Below, piece by piece: positions 25,784 to 34,208 of a DNA stretch of 64,000 bases. Numbering within the stretch: the stretch's first letter is position 1; each line of letters begins with the position of its first letter. Under the pieces are notes generated by a model that worked only from the letters and a program-made list of their open reading frames with translations, made no database searches and had not been told where the DNA came from. Location of the stretch: the NCBI GenBank assembly GCA_900314935.1, contig OMXE01000008.1, forward strand, positions 1-64,000. The letters run 5' to 3'. The translations under genes and the position numbers were made by a program. Source of the DNA: an uncultured Prevotella sp. (GTDB lineage: Bacteria; Bacteroidota; Bacteroidia; Bacteroidales; Bacteroidaceae).

Positions 25784-26976
25784 AAAAGATTTTGCTTTTA
25801 GGCTCAGGTGAACTGGGTAAGGAGTTCGTGATTGCCGCCATGCGTGCCGGCCAGTATGTCATTGCTTGCGACCGTTACGACAATGCCCCTGCTATGCAGG
25901 TGGCCGATGAGCGCGAGGTATTCTCCATGCTCGACGGTGATGCGCTGGAGGCGGTGGTGAACAAACACAAGCCCGACATCATCGTGCCCGAGATTGAAGC
26001 AATCCGTACCGAGCGTCTCTTCAAGTTCGAGGAGCAGGGCATCCAAGTGGTGCCATCGGCCCGTGCCGTGAATTATACGATGAACCGTCGTGCCATTCGC
26101 GATCTGGCCTCAAAAGAATTGGGGTTGCGCACTGCAAAATACTTCTATGCCAAGACATTTGAGGAGTTCAAGACAGCGGCAGACGAGATTGGTTTCCCCT
26201 GCGTGGTGAAGCCCTTGATGTCATCATCAGGACACGGACAGAGTTATGTTCATAATGATGATGAATTGGAACAGGCTTTCAAAGACGCCATGGAAGGCAG
26301 TCGCGGTGATGTCAAGGAAGTGATTATCGAGGAGTTCATCGACTTCGAATCGGAGTTTACGCTGCTCACCGTGACGCAAAAGAACGGTCCTACCCTCTTC
26401 TGTCCTCCCATCGGTCATGTACAGAAAGGGGGTGATTACCGTGAGAGCTGGCAGCCCTACCAGATTTCCGATGCAGCCTTGAAGCAAGCACAGCACATGG
26501 CCGACCAAGTGACGAAGGCCCTGACGGGTGCTGGTATCTGGGGTGTGGAGTTCTTCCTGACCAAACAAGGTGAGGTGATCTTTTCTGAACTTTCACCACG
26601 TCCACATGACACAGGAATGGTTACCCTTGGTCATACCACCAACCTCTCAGAGTTCGAGCTGCACTTCCGTGCCGTAATGGGACTGCCCATTCCTGCCATC
26701 CATCTGGAGCATGCGGGAGCCAGCGCCGTGATTCTCTCACCCAAAGAAGCAAAGACGCCAGTTGACCGTTCTCTGTTTAACTACAACCTTGAGGAGGCGC
26801 TGAAGGAAGACCGCACTCGTATCCGTCTCTTCGGTAAGCCCGAAGCACATAAGGGACGCCGCATGGGTGTTGTCCTCTGCTACGGAGAGGTAGGTGATGA
26901 TGTCAATGCGTTGCGTGATAAAGCCAAACGATTGGCTGCTACCGTATTGGGTACCGACCCTTATATGAAGAAATAG
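25780..26976 (+). CDS. purT: Formate-dependent GAR transformylase
   Basis: The 398-aa ATP-grasp enzyme uses formate and ATP to formylate glycinamide ribonucleotide, a step of purine synthesis. Evidence: GSGELGKEF (8-16) at the N-terminus, [63 protein letters not shown] and [25 protein letters not shown], all PurT hallmarks. The start overlaps rfbB (ATGA), and fdtA starts 3 nt after the stop, so it is locked into a sugar-nucleotide operon, an odd place for a purine gene. Confidence 0.95.
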   Translation: MKKILLLGSGELGKEFVIAAMRAGQYVIACDRYDNAPAMQVADEREVFSMLDGDALEAVVNKHKPDIIVPEIEAIRTERLFKFEEQGIQVVPSARAVNYTMNRRAIRDLASKELGLRTAKYFYAKTFEEFKTAADEIGFPCVVKPLMSSSGHGQSYVHNDDELEQAFKDAMEGSRGDVKEVIIEEFIDFESEFTLLTVTQKNGPTLFCPPIGHVQKGGDYRESWQPYQISDAALKQAQHMADQVTKALTGAGIWGVEFFLTKQGEVIFSELSPRPHDTGMVTLGHTTNLSEFELHFRAVMGLPIPAIHLEHAGASAVILSPKEAKTPVDRSLFNYNLEEALKEDRTRIRLFGKPEAHKGRRMGVVLCYGEVGDDVNALRDKAKRLAATVLGTDPYMKK

Positions 26977-26979
26977 CAT

Positions 26980-27384
26980 ATGTTAGGAAAAATCATCAAT
27001 CTGACAAAGATTGTCGATCCACGTGGAAACCTCACGGTGGCCGAACAGATGAAAGACGTACCGTTTGACATCAAGCGGGCATATTGGGTGTATGATGTTC
27101 CTGGAGGAGAAAGCAGGGGCGGTCATGCCCACAAACGACTCCAGCAGTTTGTCATTGCCCTCAGTGGTTCGTTCCATGTCACACTCGACAACGGTCATGA
27201 GAAAAAGACCATCCTGCTGAACCATCCATGGCAAGGACTGCTGATCGACACCAACACCTGGCGTACCCTCGACGATTTCTCTTCAGGGGCCGTATGCCTT
27301 GTATTGGCTTCTGAACTTTATGATGAGGATGATTATATCTATGATTACGACGAGTTCCTAAAATACATCGGATGTTCGAAATAA
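26980..27384 (+). CDS. fdtA: dTDP-4-oxo-6-deoxyglucose 3,4-ketoisomerase (cupin)
   Basis: The 134-aa cupin has DPRGNLTVAEQ, FDIKRAYWVYDVPGG and RGGHAHKRLQQF; the catalytic His pair is His49 and His51, as in FdtA. It shifts the keto group from C4 to C3, giving a 3-keto-6-deoxy sugar. FdtA yields the galacto and QdtA the gluco epimer; I cannot tell which from sequence alone. It overlaps the acyltransferase gene by 13 bp. Confidence 0.92.
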   Translation: MLGKIINLTKIVDPRGNLTVAEQMKDVPFDIKRAYWVYDVPGGESRGGHAHKRLQQFVIALSGSFHVTLDNGHEKKTILLNHPWQGLLIDTNTWRTLDDFSSGAVCLVLASELYDEDDYIYDYDEFLKYIGCSK

Positions 27385-28322
27385 GACGATATGTGCCTGA
27401 GTATGCCGACGAATGGAATCAGTTCGTTGCTGAATCGAAGAATGGTGTCTTTCTCTTCGACCGAAGGTATATGGACTACCACTCAGACCGCTTCTGCGAC
27501 CATTCGCTGATGTTCTATTCAGACGGTCGGTTGTTGGCAGTACTGCCTGCGCATCTATCTGGGGACACACTTTGCTCTCACAACGGTCTTACCTATGGCG
27601 GATTGGTGATGAGTCCCCGTCTGACGGTTGTACAGACCATGCATCTCTTCCAGGAGATGAATGAATATCTGCATTCTCAAGGTATTCGTCATGTCAGTTA
27701 CAAGGCAATTCCATGGATCTACCATCGTCTTTCGGCTGAAGAGGACTTATATGCCCTCTACCATGAGTGTCATGCTCGTATCGTGGCAAGGGACTTTGCC
27801 ACCAACATCTATCTCTCTGCAGGTTTACGATGGGAACGGGTTCGCCGCCGTGGTATTGTCCGTGCCCGGAATGCTGGTGTTGTAGTAGAACGTTCCGACC
27901 ATTATGAGGCTTTCTGGCAGGTGCTGGCAGATAACCTCATGAACAAGTACGGAGTAAAGCCAGTTCACTCTCTTCAGGAAATAGAATTACTACATGGACG
28001 CTTCCCTCAGAACATCCAACTCTACCAAGCTGTCAGAGAAGGTAAAGTGTTGGGAGGTGTCGTGCTTTATATTTCTTCCCAAGTAGTGCATGCCCAGTAC
28101 AGTTCGGCTTCCCCTGAGGGAAAGAAGCTGGGGGTGATTGATCTTCTCTATGACCAGATCTTCAAAGATTATCGTGATTATCCCTATTTTGACTTCGGGC
28201 GCTCTACCGAGCATCCTGACGGCAGTGGACTGAATGAGAACCTGGTGTTCCAGAAGGAAGGCTATGGCGGACGGGGACTCTGCTATGATATCTACGAGTG
28301 GGATATTAAAAGTGACAAGTGA
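27372..28322 (+). CDS. FemAB/GNAT-like acyltransferase of the amino-sugar operon
   Basis: The 316-aa protein resembles GNAT-type/FemAB-like transferases: FLFDRRYMDYHSDRF (28-42), a LPAHLSGDTLCSHNGLTYGG segment, and a C-terminal half with REGKVLGGVVLYISSQVVHAQYSSASPEGKKLG that matches the second GNAT fold. Because it is encoded between the ketoisomerase and aminotransferase of a dTDP-3-amino-sugar pathway, it probably N-acylates that sugar, in place of the LbH-type FdtC. The C-terminal residues KSDK and the stop codon come from a 7-bp repeat. Confidence 0.8.
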   Translation: MFEIRRYVPEYADEWNQFVAESKNGVFLFDRRYMDYHSDRFCDHSLMFYSDGRLLAVLPAHLSGDTLCSHNGLTYGGLVMSPRLTVVQTMHLFQEMNEYLHSQGIRHVSYKAIPWIYHRLSAEEDLYALYHECHARIVARDFATNIYLSAGLRWERVRRRGIVRARNAGVVVERSDHYEAFWQVLADNLMNKYGVKPVHSLQEIELLHGRFPQNIQLYQAVREGKVLGGVVLYISSQVVHAQYSSASPEGKKLGVIDLLYDQIFKDYRDYPYFDFGRSTEHPDGSGLNENLVFQKEGYGGRGLCYDIYEWDIKSDK

Positions 28323-28330
28323 CAAGTTTG
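28311..28330. repeat. 7-bp repeat across stop codon
   Basis: Two complete agtgaca units and a partial one. The TGA stop codon of the acyltransferase gene (28320-28322) lies inside it. Confidence 0.7.
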
Positions 28331-28343
28331 ATTTGCTGACGTT

Positions 28344-29450
28344 ATGATTAAGTATCTCCCCCTGAAACAGATTAACGACCGCTACGATGCGGAGTTACGC
28401 GAAGCTGTTGGTCGCGTAATGGACAGTGGCTGGTATCTGAAAGGTGAGCATACCCAACGCTTTGAAAAGAACTATGCGACCTATATAGGAACGAAGTACT
28501 GCGTGGGGGTTGCCAACGGACTTGATGCATTAACATTGATCCTGCGTGCCTATATAGAAAAAGGTGTCATGCACCCTGGTGATGAGGTCATCGTACCCGC
28601 CAACACCTTCATCGCATCAATATTGTCTATTTCCGAATGCGGTCTGACCCCTGTATTGGTGGAGCCCTCCATCGATACTTTTCAAATCGATGATTCGCAG
28701 ATTGAAGAGGTCATTACCGAACGAACCAAAGCCTTGATGATTGTTCATCTCTATGGACGATGTGCCTATACAGAGAAAATCGGGATGATTTGCAAGAAAC
28801 ATCACCTGAAACTCATTGAGGACAATGCACAGGCACATGGGTGCTTTGCGTCAATGGACAATGGACAATGGAGGCGGACCGGCTCTTTGGGTGATGCTGC
28901 TGCCCACAGTTTCTATCCCGGGAAGAACTTAGGGGCTTTGGGAGATGCGGGTGCTGTTACCACCAACGATAAGAAACTGGCGCAGATTATCGAGGAATTA
29001 GGTAATTACGGCTCATCGAAGAAATATGTCTTCGACTACCAAGGTCGTAACTCCCGCTTGGATGAGATACAGGCAGCTATGTTGGATGTAAAACTCAGAC
29101 ACCTGGATGAAGATAACCAGTGCAGACAGGCCATTGCCGATCACTATATCAACAACGTTAAGCATCCGGAAATACTTCTCCCTACACCTTCTCAGAGTGT
29201 CTATCATATCTTCCCCATCCTTTGTGAAAGACGTGATGAGCTCCAGCAATATCTGAAGGAGAACGGGGTGGAGACCATGATCCACTATCCTATCCCGCCG
29301 CATAAGCAAGCATGCTACAAGGAATGGAACGACCTTTCCTTCCCGATTACCGAACGAATCCATCGTCAGGAACTGAGTCTGCCCTGTCATCCCGCCATGA
29401 AACAAGAAGAGGCCGACCAGATAGTCAGCCTCCTCAATCGTTTCCGTTAA
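28344..29450 (+). CDS. fdtB: DegT/DnrJ-type sugar aminotransferase
   Basis: The 368-aa PLP enzyme aminates C3 of the keto sugar made by FdtA, giving dTDP-3-amino-3,6-dideoxyhexose. Conserved: [15 protein letters not shown] (55-69), PANTFIAS (85-92), Asp160 in IEDNAQAHG and the PLP Lys194 in [16 protein letters not shown], followed by [10 protein letters not shown]. An extra short loop (residues 170-176, SMDNGQW) comes from three 7-bp repeat units. It is last in the operon and converges on lutC with only 4 bp between. Confidence 0.93.
   Translation: MIKYLPLKQINDRYDAELREAVGRVMDSGWYLKGEHTQRFEKNYATYIGTKYCVGVANGLDALTLILRAYIEKGVMHPGDEVIVPANTFIASILSISECGLTPVLVEPSIDTFQIDDSQIEEVITERTKALMIVHLYGRCAYTEKIGMICKKHHLKLIEDNAQAHGCFASMDNGQWRRTGSLGDAAAHSFYPGKNLGALGDAGAVTTNDKKLAQIIEELGNYGSSKKYVFDYQGRNSRLDEIQAAMLDVKLRHLDEDNQCRQAIADHYINNVKHPEILLPTPSQSVYHIFPILCERRDELQQYLKENGVETMIHYPIPPHKQACYKEWNDLSFPITERIHRQELSLPCHPAMKQEEADQIVSLLNRFR
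28852..28872 (+). repeat. 7-bp repeat inside fdtB (three units)
   Basis: Three exact copies of caatgga. At 21 bp the insertion keeps frame and adds the residues SMDNGQW upstream of the TGSLGD motif. Confidence 0.85.
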
Positions 29451-29454
29451 TGCT

Positions 29455-30036
29455 TTAGACGAGAACCACCGTGGCACTACGGGCAGCCTGAGCACCCATC
29501 ACCAGCACCTGTGCGATATCCGCCGTCTTCGACGGTCCGCTGATAAACGTGCCGTAGCCATAGTCGTTGAACTCGATTCGCTTGTAGGCCTCGTGCATAT
29601 TGTTCACAATCTCACTCTTCTTCAGTAAGATCACCAGATTCTCGGAGATAAAGCATACCGCCTTCTCCACCATCTGCTGTGGAATCCACACACAGGCATT
29701 CTCAGCAACGCCGAACATTCCCCTGATGATACCCACATCCGTTCCGTTCAATGCCTGAGCCGAACCGATGGTATCCGGATTACGCGTAGCAATAGTAATC
29801 TCAGGTAAGTTACTGGCAATCTCCTTGGCATCAGGATACAATTCCTTAATCAGTTCGTTGATATCCTTTCCTGCTTCCAGTTCCACCACTTTACCGCCCA
29901 CCGACTGTGTCATGGAGATGAACTGAGCCAGAGGATCAGGATAGGTAATACCCCTAATATCGGTCAGGTCGGGCATATCAAACTGTTGATGTATGTTTTT
30001 CCTGTACTTTGACAGGATTTCTTCCTTTGTACTCAT
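29455..30036 (-). CDS. lutC: Lactate utilization protein C (LUD domain)
   Basis: The 193-aa LUD-domain protein is the third subunit of the LutABC L-lactate oxidase complex. Visible motifs: DPLAQFISMTQSVGGKVVE, ITIATRNPDTIGSAQALNGTDVGIIRGMFGVAENACVW and GYGTFISGPSKTADIAQVLVMGAQAARS, in sections. The GPSKTADI string is typical of LutC/YkgG. It is encoded 42 bp after lutB. Confidence 0.94.
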   Translation of the reverse strand: MSTKEEILSKYRKNIHQQFDMPDLTDIRGITYPDPLAQFISMTQSVGGKVVELEAGKDINELIKELYPDAKEIASNLPEITIATRNPDTIGSAQALNGTDVGIIRGMFGVAENACVWIPQQMVEKAVCFISENLVILLKKSEIVNNMHEAYKRIEFNDYGYGTFISGPSKTADIAQVLVMGAQAARSATVVLV

Positions 30037-30044
30037 ACGCTTCT

Positions 30045-30079
30045 ATTCATTGTCAATTATCCATTATCAATTGTCAATT
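30045..30079. repeat. 7-bp tandem array between lutB and lutC (five units)
   Basis: Units attcatt, gtcaatt, atccatt, atcaatt and gtcaatt in 7-bp register. The array ends at the TGA stop codon of lutB (30079-30081 on the plus-strand numbering) and fills the gap to lutC. Confidence 0.85.
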
Positions 30080-31452
30080 CACTTTACCTTGCCTTTTCGC
30101 CAGAGTTCCTGGAACGAGTTCTTGGGGAAGGTCATCATCTTATGACCGCTCTGGGCCCATGGGTTGATACCACTCTGCATCAATGCGCCAGGAACCCAGT
30201 TGGCCAGCGGGGCGAACTTCATAGCGGTGTTATAGATACCGCTGCTGCCGAACAGCACACCCATACCCTTGCACATCATCTTCTTCTGCGGATTCGCCGT
30301 ACCGAAGTCATCTAATTGCTGGCGCCATTGGTAGATCTGGTCGCCCAGGTTCACCTTGACAGGACAGACGGTCTGACAACTCAGACACAAGGTACAGGCA
30401 CTCACATTACCACTGTGTTTCTCCTTATTGCGAAGCATACCCAGGTTGATGCCGATCGGACCGGGAATGAAGTAAGAATACGAATAACCGCCGGAACGAC
30501 GATACACAGGACAGGTATTCATACAACTACCACAGCGGATACACTTCAGCAGTTCCCAATGGTCAGGATTGGCAATCCAGTCACTCCTGCCGTTATCCAC
30601 TAACACGATATGCATCTTCTTTGCGGTAGGACGCGCCTTGCGGAAATGCGAGGTGAACGTGGTTGTCGGCTGACCCGTTCCTGCCCGGCAGAGCATACGC
30701 TGGAAGACCGCCAGACAATCGTAGTTGGGAATCACCTTCTCCAAGCCGATGGCAACAATATGCAGCTTCGGACAAGAAGTGGACATATCCGCATTTCCCT
30801 CATTAGTGCATACCACAATGTCGCCCGTTTCCGCGATACCGAAGTTCGCACCCGTCATTCCCGCATCGGCAGTAAGGAACTCATTGCGCAAACTCAGTCG
30901 TGCCATATATGTCAGATAGGTAGGATCATGGTTACCCTTTTCCGTTCCCAGCTTCTCTTCGAACAGCTCGCCCACATCGTCATGATTCAGGTGGATGGCC
31001 GGCATCACGATATGACTCGGCGCTTGTCCTTTCAGCTGGATGATGCGTTCACCCAAATCGGTCTCCACTACCTCTATGCCATGTTTCTCCAAATAAGGAT
31101 TCATCTCGCACTCCTCGGTGAGCATCGATTTGCTCTTCACAATCTTCTTCACCTCATTCTCCTTGAGGATACCATAGACAATCTCGTTGAACTCCTCAGC
31201 ATCCTTTGCCCAATGAACGATACATCCATTCTTCTCGGCATTGGTGGAGAACTGGTCCAGATACTCATCCAGATGACTGATGGTGTGGCGTTTGATCTGC
31301 GAAGCCTTCTCCCGCAACTGCTCCCACTCCTCCAGTCCGTAGGCCATATTATCTCTCTTGGTGCGAACCGACCAGAACGTGGCGTCGTGCCAGCCCGCAT
31401 ATTTCTGGTTCTTCAAAAACGCTTTCGCTGCGTTACTATGTGCTGTACTCAT
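30079..31452 (-). CDS. lutB: Lactate utilization iron-sulfur protein B
   Basis: The 457-aa protein joins an N-terminal LUD domain (about 70-290, with GMTGANFGIAETGDIV and NEGNADM) with a ferredoxin-like part. The Cys of the first 4Fe-4S cluster are Cys304, 307, 310 and 314 (CIRCGSCMNTCP); the second set, ACTLCLSCQTVCP, lies about residue 350-361. With LutA and LutC it oxidises L-lactate to pyruvate and passes electrons to the respiratory chain. It is the middle gene of lutABC. Confidence 0.96.
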   Translation of the reverse strand: MSTAHSNAAKAFLKNQKYAGWHDATFWSVRTKRDNMAYGLEEWEQLREKASQIKRHTISHLDEYLDQFSTNAEKNGCIVHWAKDAEEFNEIVYGILKENEVKKIVKSKSMLTEECEMNPYLEKHGIEVVETDLGERIIQLKGQAPSHIVMPAIHLNHDDVGELFEEKLGTEKGNHDPTYLTYMARLSLRNEFLTADAGMTGANFGIAETGDIVVCTNEGNADMSTSCPKLHIVAIGLEKVIPNYDCLAVFQRMLCRAGTGQPTTTFTSHFRKARPTAKKMHIVLVDNGRSDWIANPDHWELLKCIRCGSCMNTCPVYRRSGGYSYSYFIPGPIGINLGMLRNKEKHSGNVSACTLCLSCQTVCPVKVNLGDQIYQWRQQLDDFGTANPQKKMMCKGMGVLFGSSGIYNTAMKFAPLANWVPGALMQSGINPWAQSGHKMMTFPKNSFQELWRKGKVK

Positions 31453-31454
31453 AT

Positions 31455-31482
31455 TCTTTGAGCTTTAATCATTGAACATTGA
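31455..31482. repeat. 7-bp array between lutA and lutB (four units)
   Basis: Units tctttga, gctttaa, tcattga and acattga, ending 2 bp short of the lutA stop codon. Confidence 0.65.
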
Positions 31483-31484
31483 CT

Positions 31485-32222
31485 TTACAACCCTGCGGCG
31501 AGAATCTCTGCCACATGTTTGAACTGGATATTCAGGTTCTGCTTCTTAGCCACACCTGCCATGTGCATCAGACAAGAGCAGTCGGGTCCTGTAATGAATT
31601 CCGCCCCGGTATCCATGTGGCGTTTCACCTTGTCCTTACCCATCTGCTCACATACTGCAGTTTCCTCAACAGAGAACATTCCTCCAAAGCCACAGCACTC
31701 ATCAGGGCGCTCTGGTTCAACTACTTCGATTCCCTCTTTCAATTGGAGAAGATCCTTGATCTTGTTGAACTTCGGTTCGTTCTGCTCGCTGGGCGAACTG
31801 AGTCCCAGTTCACGAACGCCATGACAGGAGTTGTGCAGACTCACCTTGTGTGGGAACTTCCCAGGCAGCTTGTCCACCTTCACCACATCATGCAGGAATT
31901 CCACCACATCCATGATCTTATCGGATGTAGTACATTCATGTTTTCCTTGGAGTAAACGCGGATAGTTGATCTTCACAAATGCCGTACAGCTCACAGACGG
32001 AGCAACGACATAATCAAAACCCTTGAACTTGTCTTCGAACTTCTCGGCTAAGGGAATGGCCTGTTTCTCAAAACCTGCATTCGCCATCGGCTGTCCGCAA
32101 CAGGTCTGGTTGAGCGGATACTCCACATCCAGTCCAAGACTTGTCAAGAGTTTGTATGTGGCTACGCCCACCTCTGGATACACGGCGTCCACATAACACG
32201 GGATAAATAAACCGATTTTCAT
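31485..32222 (-). CDS. lutA: Lactate utilization protein A (CCG domain)
   Basis: The 245-aa protein has two CCG cysteine-rich domains: CYVDAVYPEVG at the start and NQTCCGQPMANAG (38-50), then HNSCHGVRELG and DECCGFGGMFS. The two CCG boxes bind a non-cubane iron-sulfur cluster in glycolate/lactate oxidases. It is first in the operon. A TATATTTG promoter lies 65 bp upstream and a 12-bp inverted repeat brackets it. Confidence 0.95.
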   Translation of the reverse strand: MKIGLFIPCYVDAVYPEVGVATYKLLTSLGLDVEYPLNQTCCGQPMANAGFEKQAIPLAEKFEDKFKGFDYVVAPSVSCTAFVKINYPRLLQGKHECTTSDKIMDVVEFLHDVVKVDKLPGKFPHKVSLHNSCHGVRELGLSSPSEQNEPKFNKIKDLLQLKEGIEVVEPERPDECCGFGGMFSVEETAVCEQMGKDKVKRHMDTGAEFITGPDCSCLMHMAGVAKKQNLNIQFKHVAEILAAGL

Positions 32223-32228
32223 GTAATT

Positions 32229-32320
32229 ACTATTGTTCGTTTATTAGTGATTTTTAGTTAAACTGCTATTCGTTAGTGTTCGAATGCAAATATACAAAAA
32301 AAATCGACACGAACAATAGT
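32229..32320. promoter_or_regulatory. lutA promoter with bracketing inverted repeat
   Basis: -7 TATATTTG (32294 to 32287) with TATTG at the -33 position (near 32314). A perfect 12-bp inverted repeat, ACTATTGTTCGT (32229-32240) and ACGAACAATAGT (32309-32320), has centres 80 bp apart. The right arm overlies the -33 region and the left arm ends 6 bp before the start codon. It looks like a pair of operators for a looping repressor. Confidence 0.6.
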
Positions 32321-32355
32321 TTGATGAAACAAATTCCGATTTATTTTCACTTTTG

Positions 32356-33669
32356 TCATCGGGAGAGTTCATAACGAACACCCACCTGCAGGTTGAAATT
32401 GAAGGGATGATCCTTGAAATAGTTATCCACCCGACTCTTATTGTCGAGATAGTATTTCATGCCTGGCTCCACATACAAACCCATCTGGGGCAGTACCTGA
32501 TACTGCACACCTGCAGCAGCATCGGCAGAGAACTGCACACGGTCTTTCCTGGCTTTACCCTTCATGCCCTCTGTGGTGTAGGAACTCTTCACATTCATAT
32601 CGGCTGCCCCTCCGGCAATGCCATACAAGGAGAAGCCTTTCCATGAAAGCAGTTGATAACTGAATCGCACGGGCACTCCAACATAATGCAGCTCCTGTTC
32701 GTTCACCACCTTGGTATCGTTCATCTTCTGGATGAAATCCGACGAGAGTTTGGTATAGGTGACACCTGACAGTACCGACAAACGGGAAGTAAGCGGATAC
32801 GACAACGACAGACCGAACGTTACGGGCTGATGATGTTTCGTGATCTCCTCATAGTTGTACAGATAGATGGGAGCACGGCGTGTATTAACCGAATAGCTTA
32901 TCTTCTCCACCTCGCTATACATCGCCGCCTTGTCCATGCTCATCAATACAGGATCACGATGCAGATCGTTACCCCCCATCGCATTCTGCGCATAGAGCAT
33001 GGCCGACAACTTCGGCTGCTCTTGCTTCATGAGTCTTGTTGTTTGGGGACGCTCATAACCCAAAGAGCGGTGGGAAGCCGAAGAGACAGACTGAGAACTC
33101 GCTTCCAGCTTCCGCATACGCTCATTACCATCGTTTCGTGCCATGGTCGTTGTTTCAGTCGACTGGCTCGCTCTCAAATCTTCATCTTGCTTTCTCTCTT
33201 CATGATTGATAGGCTCTTGCTTATCTTCCTCAATGGTTAGCGTGGGATGAGATGGGCTTAGTGGGCTGGATGGGCATGATGGGCTTTCTAGATGAGCCAG
33301 ATGAGCTAGCTTATCTAGATTTTCTAGTTTATCTAGATTATCTAGATTATCTAGGTTTTCTAGGTTTTCTGGTTTATCTAATTCTCTTGGGGCTTCCGTT
33401 GGCCCTGCTTTCTCTATGATTGCGGCCGTTTCCACCACTTGTGCCCCAGTATTTACCTTTTTATGGATGTAATAGCCGCCTCCAACTACTAACAGTAAGG
33501 CAGCAGCGGCAGCAGCCCAACGTCGTAAAGGCACGATGCGGGCTTTCTCTTGAGAACCACTCTTTTCAGAAAGAGTGTTCTCAATGCGCTCCCACAGCTC
33601 GTCGTTGACAGGCTCTTGGTAGTCTGCCATCCGCTTGCGAAGCTCTGATGTCCACTCTTTCTCGTTCAT
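32356..33669 (-). CDS. Anti-sigma/transmembrane/outer-membrane beta-barrel fusion
   Basis: The 437-aa protein has a short cytoplasmic N-terminus (1-45; YQEPVNDELWERIENTL) typical of FecR/RskA-like anti-sigma proteins, a transmembrane helix (about 51-68, WAAAAAALLLVVGGGYYI), a long low-complexity linker (about 95-230) that includes three-residue repeats of the NLD/KLE kind, and a C-terminal region (about 265-437) of beta-hairpins ending ...VGVRYELSR, like a small OmpX-type barrel. So it could link outer-membrane state to the sigma factor encoded just upstream (ATGA overlap). The linker repeats come from the 9-bp CTAG array. Confidence 0.82.
   Translation of the reverse strand: MNEKEWTSELRKRMADYQEPVNDELWERIENTLSEKSGSQEKARIVPLRRWAAAAAALLLVVGGGYYIHKKVNTGAQVVETAAIIEKAGPTEAPRELDKPENLENLDNLDNLDKLENLDKLAHLAHLESPSCPSSPLSPSHPTLTIEEDKQEPINHEERKQDEDLRASQSTETTTMARNDGNERMRKLEASSQSVSSASHRSLGYERPQTTRLMKQEQPKLSAMLYAQNAMGGNDLHRDPVLMSMDKAAMYSEVEKISYSVNTRRAPIYLYNYEEITKHHQPVTFGLSLSYPLTSRLSVLSGVTYTKLSSDFIQKMNDTKVVNEQELHYVGVPVRFSYQLLSWKGFSLYGIAGGAADMNVKSSYTTEGMKGKARKDRVQFSADAAAGVQYQVLPQMGLYVEPGMKYYLDNKSRVDNYFKDHPFNFNLQVGVRYELSR
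33247..33381. repeat. 9-bp CTAG tandem array C, in coding sequence
   Basis: CTAG (or ccag, ctgg, ctaa at the edges) falls at 33288, 33297, 33306, 33315, 33324, 33333, 33342, 33351, 33360, 33369 and 33378. Upstream, gatgggctt-like 9-mers continue back to about 33247. In the minus-strand protein it makes repeats such as NLD, KLE, AHL. Confidence 0.95.
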
Positions 33670-34208
33670 TTTGTTTGTTGTTTGATGTAATCCTTAATTT
33701 TCTTTGCCAGTATCATCCTTGCTCGTAAGAACTGTGAAGATGATGATTTCTCTTTGATGCCTAACTCTTCGGCTATTTCCTTATGACTCAGTTGTTCAAA
33801 CACATAGAGGTTAAACACCGCCCTATAACCTGTTGGCAATTCCTCTATCAGTCTTTGCATCAGCTCCAGCGGCACAGTGCCTATGTCGGGTGCCTCCTCT
33901 TCCACCTCATCGGGAATCTCATTGCTTAGGGTGAACCGCTCATTCCGTTTCAGGTACGACAGTGATTCGTTCACCACCACCCTTGTCATCCAAGCCTTCA
34001 GCGATCCCTCTCCGCGATATTCAAAATGATTGACAGCGGTAAGTATCTTAACGAAACAGTCTTGCAGCACATCCTCTGCGGCCTCCCTGTCGGTAAGATA
34101 CCGCAGGCACACCGCCATCAGATAGCCGGCAAAGCGCTCATACAGCCTCCGCTGCGCTCCGCGCTCCCCGTTCTTTATCCTGAACAATAACTGTTTCTCT
34201 GTCTCCAC
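33666..34208 (-). CDS. ECF-type RNA polymerase sigma factor
   Basis: The 180-aa sigma-70 family protein has region 2 (about 25-90, YLTDREAAEDVLQDCFVKI) and region 4 (about 120-175, LPTGYRAVFNLYVFEQLSHKEIAEELGI). The start codon is GTG at 34208, overlapping the TAG stop of the preceding lipoprotein gene by one base; no ATG follows until about residue 31, too late for region 2. It overlaps the following anti-sigma gene by ATGA, so the three genes are tightly coupled. Confidence 0.95.
   Translation of the reverse strand: METEKQLLFRIKNGERGAQRRLYERFAGYLMAVCLRYLTDREAAEDVLQDCFVKILTAVNHFEYRGEGSLKAWMTRVVVNESLSYLKRNERFTLSNEIPDEVEEEAPDIGTVPLELMQRLIEELPTGYRAVFNLYVFEQLSHKEIAEELGIKEKSSSSQFLRARMILAKKIKDYIKQQTK

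Noticed and set aside
30610..31461. 283-codon plus-strand ORF opposite lutB
   Set aside because: It is an antisense shadow of lutB, whose motifs are certain.
33247..33381. CRISPR or leucine-rich repeat domain
   Set aside because: The unit is 9 bp, too short; the triplets do not form a known solenoid consensus.
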